Of a stretch of DNA of 7,885 bases, positions 1 through 6,423 are shown piece by piece; within the stretch, counting starts at the first letter, position 1, and the number at the start of each line of letters is the position of its first letter. The notes under the pieces were generated by a model. That model made no database searches and was not told where the DNA came from. It saw only the letters and a list, made by a program, of their open reading frames with translations. This DNA comes from Chloroflexota bacterium (GTDB lineage Bacteria > Chloroflexota > Limnocylindria > Limnocylindrales > CSP1-4), in assembly GCA_013696275.1 (NCBI GenBank), contig JACCYW010000264.1, positions 1 to 7,885 of the forward strand, given 5' to 3'. The position numbers and the translations under genes were made by a program.

Positions 1-535
1 GGACCGGCTGCCACGGGATGCCTCCCGTCGGGACCGGACAGTCTGAACGGCCGATGTTCTCGCCTACGGTGAACCACGAATCATGGTCCTCGATGGCGGA
101 CCCAAGGGCACCCTGGGCATGCCAGAACTGCGTGTAGCCGGGATCGATGTCGATGTACGCCCGCCGCCGGAACCGCCGGAGCAGCGGGGCGAACCGCAGG
201 TTCCCACTGATGTTCACCAGGAGCGTCGCCCCGTCCGCCATCGCCTCCAACGCGGGGCGGTCCGGGCACCACACCACCGACCCATCGTCAGTGATGAGCG
301 CAGCGTGACCATCGAAGCCGAACTGGGATACCACAGCGCGGAAGTACCGCAGGTTCTCCGAGTCCTGCACCACCGCCGGCTGCCCGGTTGTGTCGACGCA
401 GACGTCGGGGGAGATCTGTTCGAGAAGGAACACCTCGTAGCCGAGGCGCTTGAGCCCACACGCCCAGCTCAGCCGGACCCACGCCTCACCACCGTTGTGC
501 AGCTTGTTCGCGACGGCTCCGGCAACGACGATCAA
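1..535 (-). CDS. GT-B-like glycosyltransferase (putative), 5' part, TTG start; continues beyond the left edge
   Basis: The open frame gives 178 residues before the window ends. The start is inferred as TTG 535-533, 19 bases after the sulfotransferase stop. It places IVVAGAVANK at the very N-terminus, where the paralogous gene has TVVVAGSIAQ. No ATG or GTG suits: the nearest GTG in frame lies well inside the sulfotransferase gene. The ribosome-binding site is poor. Matching features shared with the paralogue at 1984-3150: GGEAWVRLSWACGLKRLGYE (15-34), YIDIDPGYTQFW (127-138), and WFTVGENIGRSDCPVPTGG (154-172). The acceptor-side half is therefore present and the donor half lies outside. A standard start-codon scan can miss this gene because it begins with TTG and is cut by the edge. 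Substrate unknown. Confidence 0.85.
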   Translation of the reverse strand, partial: MIVVAGAVANKLHNGGEAWVRLSWACGLKRLGYEVFLLEQISPDVCVDTTGQPAVVQDSENLRYFRAVVSQFGFDGHAALITDDGSVVWCPDRPALEAMADGATLLVNISGNLRFAPLLRRFRRRAYIDIDPGYTQFWHAQGALGSAIEDHDSWFTVGENIGRSDCPVPTGGIPWQPV

Positions 536-554
536 GGTCCGGCTACTGCTTGTG

Positions 555-1880
555 TCAGTCTGCCGACGCGATCGGCGACCGGTCGTACTCGAAGAGATCC
601 AGCACACTGCCCAGGGCATTGTCCATCAACCGTGCGAACGCATCGTCGCTGTCGCGACGCCACCTGCCCACCGACGCCTCCAATGACTCGGAGGTGCGGT
701 GCTCGGCAAGTAGGCCCGCCTGGGCCGCGCCGCTGCTCAACAAGCCGGCCACCATTTCCGGTGAAGCGTCCGCGCCCAGATACTCGAGCAGAGCGATGAG
801 CGTCGACTCAGGAGACAACACGAGGTCCTCATAGCGCACAAGATGTGAGCTGTCTCCCCTCGCCTTCCAGCTACGGTAGAGCGCGAATGCTGAAAGACGA
901 AGCGACTCCAGGAATTGCTCCATGGTCTGCCCCGCCTTCGCACCGAAGGCGTCAAACCCACGCTTCTTGTTGAACGCGAGCGCCGAGCATGCAACATCTC
1001 GGAAGTCCCGCACAAGGAATACCTCTCGGGCACCAACATATATCGAACGCATCAGCACGGCCAGATGGCCAGGGACGTGCTTCTCAGCAAAGAAGCGTAC
1101 CGACGGCTGCCTGTATCGCCGGGCCAGCATCGCGTACCAGTCGTCGACCTCCTCGACCAGATGGGCGGCAAGGCGTTCCGGAAACCGTCTCCCAAGCCAG
1201 TATCCTAATTCGGGAAGTGCGGCCAAGCCGTCATCGTAATACGGATTGTGGCCGACGAATTCGAGATTCCCGTGAAAGTCGTCGGCACTGCTCGAAAGGT
1301 GAGGGCTCGATGGAGCAGCGACGACTCGGAGCGCGTGAAACAGGTATTTGGCGACGCTGTCCTCGTGCGGATAAGTACGGCTCGCGACGATCTCCGGATG
1401 CTGACCCATCAGTTGCATCAGCCACGTCGTGCCGGTACGGCCCATGCTGGTGAGGATGAGAGGCTGTAGCTTGGGCTCGAAGTCGATGTCTAGTGGGCCA
1501 CGGGTGCAATGCAATGTCGCCAACTGCGTCGTCGTGCCGTCACTGTGGACTGCCTGGATCGACAGCTGGAACTTCTCTGTGAACCCGAGGGTGGAGACGA
1601 GGCTGGAGAAGCCGCAATTCTCGGCTTCCTCGATGTCACTGTATCGAGCAGCAACGTCTGAGCGCCTCGCGTCCGCGGATGTGCGTTGCACCACACGGCC
1701 GTGGTAGAGCGTCTCGACCGCTGCGACCGGCCCGTCAATGGCCAGAGCCCAGCCCAAGATCCTCAGCGTGTGAACATCGAACTGCGCGCCGGGTACGGGT
1801 GCGTCGATGAAGTAACCCAGCATCGACGGCGGCGGGGACGGGGGCAACGAAACGGACGTGACCTCGAGAACCGCCGTCAT
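555..1880 (-). CDS. PAPS-dependent sulfotransferase with N-terminal accessory module
   Basis: Product of 441 residues. It should transfer sulfate from 3'-phosphoadenosine-5'-phosphosulfate to a hydroxyl or amino group, here probably on a glycan. The 5'-phosphosulfate loop is TSMGRTGTTWL (144-154), matching the family SGTTWL pattern. The 3'-phosphate site is VFLVRDFRDVACSALAF (287-303), with the conserved Arg and Ser. VRYEDLV (348-354) and GRWRRD (405-410) are also typical. Residues about 21-127 precede the catalytic domain and form a beta-rich module (ILGWALAIDGPVAAVE, RSDVAARY, NCGFSS) resembling part of the large glycosyltransferase upstream. The ATG at 1880 has GGGGTGAGGA directly before it. 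The first 20 residues are proline/serine-rich, but the next Met (residue 20) has no ribosome-binding site. No signal peptide, so probably cytoplasmic. Family certain; substrate inferred from neighbours. Confidence 0.93.
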   Translation of the reverse strand: MTAVLEVTSVSLPPSPPPSMLGYFIDAPVPGAQFDVHTLRILGWALAIDGPVAAVETLYHGRVVQRTSADARRSDVAARYSDIEEAENCGFSSLVSTLGFTEKFQLSIQAVHSDGTTTQLATLHCTRGPLDIDFEPKLQPLILTSMGRTGTTWLMQLMGQHPEIVASRTYPHEDSVAKYLFHALRVVAAPSSPHLSSSADDFHGNLEFVGHNPYYDDGLAALPELGYWLGRRFPERLAAHLVEEVDDWYAMLARRYRQPSVRFFAEKHVPGHLAVLMRSIYVGAREVFLVRDFRDVACSALAFNKKRGFDAFGAKAGQTMEQFLESLRLSAFALYRSWKARGDSSHLVRYEDLVLSPESTLIALLEYLGADASPEMVAGLLSSGAAQAGLLAEHRTSESLEASVGRWRRDSDDAFARLMDNALGSVLDLFEYDRSPIASAD

Positions 1881-1919
1881 TCCTCACCCCGATCCGCCAA
1901 GCCAAGGGCGCGAGCTCGT

Positions 1920-1939
1920 CGGAGCGTCGAGACGCTCCG
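1920..1939. repeat. Perfect inverted repeat (RNA hairpin) in the 103-base gap
   Basis: On the plus strand CGGAGCGT, a CGAG loop, then ACGCTCCG: an eight-base, GC-rich perfect stem. It lies in the only sizeable gap of the gene row, 40 bases before the sulfotransferase start. In the direction of transcription no T-run follows it, so it is not a canonical intrinsic terminator. It may attenuate transcription, stabilise or separate the message, or be chance. The rest of the gap (1881-1983) shows no clear promoter. Confidence 0.45.
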
Positions 1940-1983
1940 TTGGGTCTTCCAGGAAATCGACAAATGCATCAGTCGAGTCGCTA

Positions 1984-3150
1984 TCAGACCCCTAGCGCGG
2001 TCAGCAGCCCGGCCAATACACGCTGGGAGTCGAACGTCTCAACGGCTATCGCCCGCGCCGCGGCGGCGTGCTCCTTGAAGCCGACTCGGACAGCATCGAC
2101 CGCCCAGCGTGCCTGCTCGAGGGTGGAATAGGTGAGCATCCCGACGTCCCGAGACGCGACGCCGTCGGCGCGCGTTTCTTGAACGACTACGGGGCGGCCC
2201 ATGGCGAGGTAACAGGCCGTGCGGTCACTGATCCAACCCGACCCGGACCGGACATACATGGACTTGGCGACAGAGAACTCCGCCATGGAGCCTCCGATGT
2301 ACCGCTGATACGTCCCGAGGTCGGCGGAGACCACCGTCGGGTCGACCAGGGTCCACCCGTTCGTGCGGAGCGCCTCGATGTCGGCATGATCGGCTCCGTC
2401 GATGTCGAGCGCCAGTTCGAAGCGCTGTCCGGTCATCTTGGGTAGCTCCATGAATCGACGGAATTCGTGGACCCGCAGTCCGTATGTCTTGCCGTCGTAA
2501 TCGACAGGCCCGAACGGACCGCGCCACGTGGCGATGGTGGTCAGGGCACCTTCGGGACGAGGGGGAACGACGGGCCATTGGTCCAGGACCACCGGAGGCA
2601 GGCTGGTGATCCACGACAATCCGCAGGTGGGGATGGTGCAGTCGGGCTGTCCCATCCGTTGCGCGACGGTGACGAACGCGTCGTGGCCCGACAGGACGTC
2701 GGCAAGGCCAAGCTCCCGCCACATCTGGTTGAAGCCAGGGTCGATATCCAGGAAGACCGGAAGAGGCGTCATCGACAGAAGGTCATCGTCAGCCAGGAAG
2801 CCGTTGACATCGAGCAGCAGGTCTGCCCGCCTGACCATCCGTTCGACTGTCGCACGATCAAGCCCCAGGCGGCTGCGATCCGGGAGTTCCAACGAGTAGG
2901 CCGCCTCGAGGCCCGCGTGGGCCATCATTCGCTCGAGCCATTCGGTGTGCACGGCCCAGCTCTCCGGTCCCTCCCCGTTGCCATCCGATCCCGCCGACAT
3001 CTGGGACGTCAGGCGATCCAGGAACAGGACGTCCCATCCGAGGCGCCGGAAGCCGAGCAGGTATTGCAGGAACACCCAAGCGTGACCCGGGCGTTGTGGC
3101 CGTTGCGCGATCGATCCGGCGACCACGACCGTGCCGCTACCGCGGGGCAC
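1984..3150 (-). CDS. GT-B-like glycosyltransferase (putative), paralogue of the gene at the left edge
   Basis: Product of 388 residues if GTG 3150 is the start; the frame stays open to another GTG at 3243. GTG 3150 keeps the whole first strand (TVVVAGSIAQ) and little else. GTG 3126 would cut that strand. No candidate has a good ribosome-binding site, so the start is uncertain. Features: GHAWVFLQYLLGFRRLGWDV (22-41), a glycine-containing strand-helix as in GT-B acceptor domains; FLDIDPGFNQMW (133-144); DCTIPTCGLSW (170-180); and in the donor half VAKSMYVRSGSGWISDRTAC (294-313) followed by YLAMGRPVVVQET (314-326). The last helix EHAAAARAIAVETFDS (360-375) is typical of this type. It lacks the EX7E motif of GT4, so the fold assignment rests on pattern similarity to proteins annotated as glycosyltransferases. 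Upstream it overlaps the GT2 gene; downstream is the operon's only real gap. A possible frameshift at its 3' end is described in the findings. Confidence 0.85.
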   Translation of the reverse strand: MPRGSGTVVVAGSIAQRPQRPGHAWVFLQYLLGFRRLGWDVLFLDRLTSQMSAGSDGNGEGPESWAVHTEWLERMMAHAGLEAAYSLELPDRSRLGLDRATVERMVRRADLLLDVNGFLADDDLLSMTPLPVFLDIDPGFNQMWRELGLADVLSGHDAFVTVAQRMGQPDCTIPTCGLSWITSLPPVVLDQWPVVPPRPEGALTTIATWRGPFGPVDYDGKTYGLRVHEFRRFMELPKMTGQRFELALDIDGADHADIEALRTNGWTLVDPTVVSADLGTYQRYIGGSMAEFSVAKSMYVRSGSGWISDRTACYLAMGRPVVVQETRADGVASRDVGMLTYSTLEQARWAVDAVRVGFKEHAAAARAIAVETFDSQRVLAGLLTALGV

Positions 3151-5122
3151 GGGAACGAGTAGCCCTGACAACGGGGGATTGCACGCGGGGTCGTTGCCTG
3201 AGCCGCAACGGGCGAGATGTCGCTTGCGCCGATCGTGCCTCACTCAGAGGCATCGAGAACGCTGCCGGCGATGGGTGGTCCAGCTCGGCCATGACCGCAG
3301 GGATCACGTCCTTCCAGAGCTCCGTATGGATCAGCCGGTTGTAGCGCCCCGCGATCTGCCGCTGCGCCGATGGGTACGACTGCCCCTCCAGGTGGAAGAG
3401 ATGCGCCTCGGGCGTATACCACGACCGTAGACCCTGCTCGTACAGTCGGAGGCAGAGGTCCGAGTCCTCGTAGTCTCCCTGGACGTAGATGCCACGGAGG
3501 CCATCCATCGAGCGGTACCGTTCCACGTCGATCAGCATGCAGGCCGCCGTCACGGCGGGCACCTGGCGGGCGACGTTCGCAGCAGGCAGCGAACCGTGCA
3601 AGCCCTTGAAGTAATGCTCATTGCTCCAGGAACGCGTCCGCTGGTCATGTTGGAAGAACATGCCGGCGTGCTGCAACGACCCATCCTCGAACAGCAACTT
3701 GGGAGCCACGGCTCCGATGGTCGGATCGTGATCATGGACCTCCCGCAACGTGCCAAGCCAGCCAGGACGGTCGGGAAGGATGTCCGAATTGAGGAGCAGA
3801 AGGAGCCGACCGCGAGCAAGGGCTGCCCCGGCGTTGTTGGCGAATGCAAAGCCTCCGTTCACGCTCAGGATGGCGACCCGAAAGGGGACTCGATAGAGCG
3901 GGTACAGCCAGGCCGCCTTTTGCAGGAGCGCCTCGCCCAGCTCCGGTGAGTCGAGGACGTAGATGAGATCGGATCGAGCGATCTCCGGATCATGGACGAA
4001 CTGCGCGAGCTGCTGCTCCAGGAAATCGATGCGCTTGTACAGCGGCACGATGATCGACACATCCGGGGATGCGGGTGGTGTGCCGTATTGCTCGACCACC
4101 TCGGCGCGCACGGCACTGCGGCGCTCCGTCTGGATCCGCGAGATGGCCGGGTAGACCTGATCCATCAGGAGCGAACGGGTCGCCGCCGACTTCTCGTGGC
4201 TGATGTCCGCCAGGATGGAGTCGCGCGCCGCAACGGGATCATCCGTGACGGCGGGCGCCGCATGTTCGACGATCACCCCGGAGGCGTCCTCCATCTCCAG
4301 GATCCACCCATCCAGAAGCTCGCTCAGGGCAGGCATCTGGAGGTATGCGATGAAGCCAGCGTCATCTCCTGACGCAGAAGATCGACCGTAGAACGCGTCG
4401 ATGTCGGGTCGTGGGTAGCGGTACATCGACTCCACCAGATCCACACGGGCACCCTCTGGGGAATACGCGGTCACCTGCTGGGGCGAACCCGATTCGCACC
4501 AGGACCACCCCCGAAGGTAGAACGAGTCGTGCCCGGCCCGCATGATCGAATCCACGTAGAGCGCTCGCGGGACATCACGGGAGATCACGCTCACGACATG
4601 GCGTTCTCGGATGGCCTCCCGCGCGGCGTGGAGACTCTCGCTCAACTGGGCCACGGCGACCGAGCCCGCCTTCGAAGCCGCCGACACCAGGAAGTCAAGG
4701 ATCCGCTGGCGAGCCGGTTGGTCCTCTGGGCTGATGCGTCTCATCATGGACCGGAGGTCGGTGAGGTCGGAGGAGCCTTCGGAGTCGGAGACGATGCGCC
4801 CGTCGGTCGTCAGAATGAGGCGGCCCAGACGGGCTTCCGCCGCGAGCGGCGCGGCCAGCCGCAACACCATCAGGCAGGAGTCGCCGCCGGAGGTCGGGCT
4901 GTCCCATGAGAAGCCGTATCCGGAACACCCCACGGGCACGCCATCCGAGATGACGGATCCATGCAAGCTGTCAGAACGGAGCTTCTCGCCGGGGCTCCCC
5001 AGGCAAAGGAGGACATCAGGCGCCAACAGCGTCGACTGCGAGATCGTCACCCCGTCCCCCGCGGAGGCCTCGGCTGCCACCTCGCTGGTGATGCTCGCGC
5101 TCCTGTCACGCGACCGAGGCAT
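3137..5122 (-). CDS. Multidomain family-2 glycosyltransferase with long N-terminal accessory region
   Basis: Product of 661 residues from the ATG at 5122-5120. GGAGGG lies five bases upstream; a GTG directly before the ATG sits too close to that site. The GT2 catalytic domain occupies about 355-610: SIIVPLYKR (356-364), YVLDSPE (388-394), NGGFAFANNAGAALARG (422-438), NSD (445-447) in the metal-binding DxD position, then GDYEDSDLCLRLYEQG (549-564) with the catalytic acidic pair, and HLFHLEGQ (574-581). Before it are two uncharacterised parts: about 25-180, and a beta-rich module at about 186-290 (RGWSWCES, RPDIDAFYG, AGFIAYL) resembling the N-terminus of the sulfotransferase here. The last 32 residues (630-661) contain ten arginines and no acidic residue and run past the usual family end. 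The gene overlaps its upstream neighbour by 17 bases and the next by about 14. The catalytic class is firm; the substrate is unknown. Confidence 0.93.
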   Translation of the reverse strand: MPRSRDRSASITSEVAAEASAGDGVTISQSTLLAPDVLLCLGSPGEKLRSDSLHGSVISDGVPVGCSGYGFSWDSPTSGGDSCLMVLRLAAPLAAEARLGRLILTTDGRIVSDSEGSSDLTDLRSMMRRISPEDQPARQRILDFLVSAASKAGSVAVAQLSESLHAAREAIRERHVVSVISRDVPRALYVDSIMRAGHDSFYLRGWSWCESGSPQQVTAYSPEGARVDLVESMYRYPRPDIDAFYGRSSASGDDAGFIAYLQMPALSELLDGWILEMEDASGVIVEHAAPAVTDDPVAARDSILADISHEKSAATRSLLMDQVYPAISRIQTERRSAVRAEVVEQYGTPPASPDVSIIVPLYKRIDFLEQQLAQFVHDPEIARSDLIYVLDSPELGEALLQKAAWLYPLYRVPFRVAILSVNGGFAFANNAGAALARGRLLLLLNSDILPDRPGWLGTLREVHDHDPTIGAVAPKLLFEDGSLQHAGMFFQHDQRTRSWSNEHYFKGLHGSLPAANVARQVPAVTAACMLIDVERYRSMDGLRGIYVQGDYEDSDLCLRLYEQGLRSWYTPEAHLFHLEGQSYPSAQRQIAGRYNRLIHTELWKDVIPAVMAELDHPSPAAFSMPLSEARSAQATSRPLRLRQRPRVQSPVVRATRSRAPR

Positions 5123-6413
5123 CACGGCCCTCCAACAGGTGACCGTACAGTTCGGTCAGCCTCTGGACATGCTGATCCATCGGGTAGATCTGGGGGATCC
5201 CAGCGCGGAGGGTCTCCCAGAGTCCGGGTGAGCCTGCCGCTCGCGCCATCGTTCGGGCGAGATCCTCCGGATCCCCGACCGCGAAATGCAGCCCGTTGAC
5301 GCCGTTCTCCACCTTCTCGGCCATTCCCCCGATGTCACTGCACAGCACGGGACGGCCATGCATGAACGCCTCCTGGATCACCAGAGGCGAGTTCTCCCAC
5401 CAGATCGACGGTACGACGACCCAGTCCACATTGGCCATGAGCCTGGCCAAATCGGCGTGGCGGTACGTGCCGACAAGGGTCACGTTGTCACCAGCGCTCT
5501 CGAGGAGCTCACGGAATCGGGTCTGGAATTCGCCTGCCTGGATATCGAGGTTGGCGCCATGGAGCCAGACATGCGGGACCGGTCCCTCACCGTCCAGCCC
5601 CTCGGACGCCAAGCCGAGGAGCTTCATCGCTTCGAGTAGGACGTCGGCACCCTTGTAGGGGTTGAACTGACCGAAGAAGCCGAAGCGGTCCCGAGGTCTG
5701 TCGTGGTCGGAGGCGAACCTGGCCACTGCCGTCCGGCCATAGTCCTCGAACAGGATGCGATCGCGTGGGATCCCCCACTCCACATACCGCTCCAGCAGGA
5801 AGTGGCTCGGAGCGATGAATCGGTCCACCAGCGCGAAGTGCGACTGCACGAATCGCTTGCGCATGAAGAAGGTCTGCGGGTCGATGTCCGGGAAGCATTC
5901 GTGACATCGTCGAGGTGATTCCTCGTCGCAGAGCTCGTTCGCGATCGTCCTGACCATCTGTCCCTGACGATGGCAGATGGGCATGAACTCATGGAGTGTG
6001 TAGAGGATGGCGGCGTGGGGGAGCGTGTTGCGCACCTCGCGGATCAGGTCGTAGCCCAGGAACTGCGTGTGCTGGAAGTGCACCACATCCGGACGAATGG
6101 CATCGAGGAAGCCACGAAAGTGCTTGGTGTAGAGCTCCTTGTCCGTCGTGGTGCCGTAGATCCAGTCGTAGCCGTATCCGTCCGTGTAGCAGAAATACTG
6201 ATTCGGGTCGTCCACAGAGGCCGGACCGAACTGCGTCCCGGAATGGAGGCGTCCGATGGGCTGGAGCGGCGGGCCGCCCTTCGCCACCAGGATCGGCTCC
6301 CAGTCGGGGGAGGCACGCATCGCCAGATAGGTCTCGAACGCGTACGCCTCCGCGCCACCGGGCCGGGTCTTGGGATGGTTGTGAAGGACGTACAGGACCT
6401 TCCGTCTCCGCAT
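5106..6413 (-). CDS. GT4-type (GT-B fold) glycosyltransferase
   Basis: Product of 435 residues, a normal length for a retaining family-4 glycosyltransferase. The start is the ATG at 6413-6411, ten bases after the upstream stop, with GAGGTG as ribosome-binding site. The longer frame from 6542 adds 43 low-complexity residues overlapping gene 2. The N-terminal acceptor domain has the strand KVLYVLHNHP and the glycine loop PGGAE (18-22). The C-terminal donor domain has GFFGQFNPYKG (245-255) and the EX7E signature ENSPLVIQE (340-348), followed by the usual GGMAEKVENGVNGL segment (362-375). Between the domains sits a Cys/His-rich stretch: C147-H148, C162, C170-H171 and C173. It ends with a 17-base overlap into the next gene. 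It most likely adds one sugar to a lipid-linked or nascent chain; which sugar is not visible. Confidence 0.93.
   Translation of the reverse strand: MRRRKVLYVLHNHPKTRPGGAEAYAFETYLAMRASPDWEPILVAKGGPPLQPIGRLHSGTQFGPASVDDPNQYFCYTDGYGYDWIYGTTTDKELYTKHFRGFLDAIRPDVVHFQHTQFLGYDLIREVRNTLPHAAILYTLHEFMPICHRQGQMVRTIANELCDEESPRRCHECFPDIDPQTFFMRKRFVQSHFALVDRFIAPSHFLLERYVEWGIPRDRILFEDYGRTAVARFASDHDRPRDRFGFFGQFNPYKGADVLLEAMKLLGLASEGLDGEGPVPHVWLHGANLDIQAGEFQTRFRELLESAGDNVTLVGTYRHADLARLMANVDWVVVPSIWWENSPLVIQEAFMHGRPVLCSDIGGMAEKVENGVNGLHFAVGDPEDLARTMARAAGSPGLWETLRAGIPQIYPMDQHVQRLTELYGHLLEGRDASVA
5128..5133 (-). promoter_or_regulatory. Ribosome-binding site deciding the start of the large GT2 gene
   Basis: GGAGGG on the minus strand, five bases before ATG 5122 and two bases before GTG 5125. 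The spacing favours the ATG. The site lies inside the final codons of the GT4 gene, so the two genes are translated from one message with a 17-base overlap. Confidence 0.65.
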
Positions 6414-6416
6414 CAC

Positions 6417-6422
6417 CACCTC
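6417..6422 (-). promoter_or_regulatory. Ribosome-binding site of the GT4 gene
   Basis: The minus strand reads GAGGTG here, three bases before the ATG at 6413. It lies just after the TGA of the upstream gene and supports ATG 6413. Two GTG codons (6419 and 6416) lie within or right after the site and are unlikely starts. Confidence 0.6.
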
Positions 6423-6423
6423 G

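Noticed and set aside
83..799. 238-codon plus-strand open frame
   Set aside because: It lies antisense to the sulfotransferase 3' end and the TTG-started gene, both with clear motifs. Its translation is Pro/Arg/His-rich without any recognisable domain, as expected for the complement of GC-rich coding DNA.
2733..2752. DIDPG motif of the GT-B-like proteins as a DxD metal site
   Set aside because: GT-B enzymes do not generally use a DxD metal site, and the motif sits at a domain-edge strand in both paralogues, so it is better read as a family signature of unknown role.
2467..3162. 231-codon plus-strand open frame
   Set aside because: It is the complement of the GT-B-like gene, which has conserved motifs throughout. 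The plus-strand translation is charged, low in hydrophobic residues and without a fold-like pattern.
3151..3243. 31-residue N-terminal extension of the GT-B-like gene
   Set aside because: GTG 3243 has no ribosome-binding site, and the added residues are basic and precede the position where the paralogue begins. Not fully excluded.
3280..3282. CRISPR arrays, tRNA or rRNA genes, insertion sequences anywhere in the window
   Set aside because: No regularly spaced repeats, no cloverleaf-like or rRNA-like stretches and no transposase frame or flanking terminal repeats were seen; nearly all bases are accounted for by the minus-strand genes.
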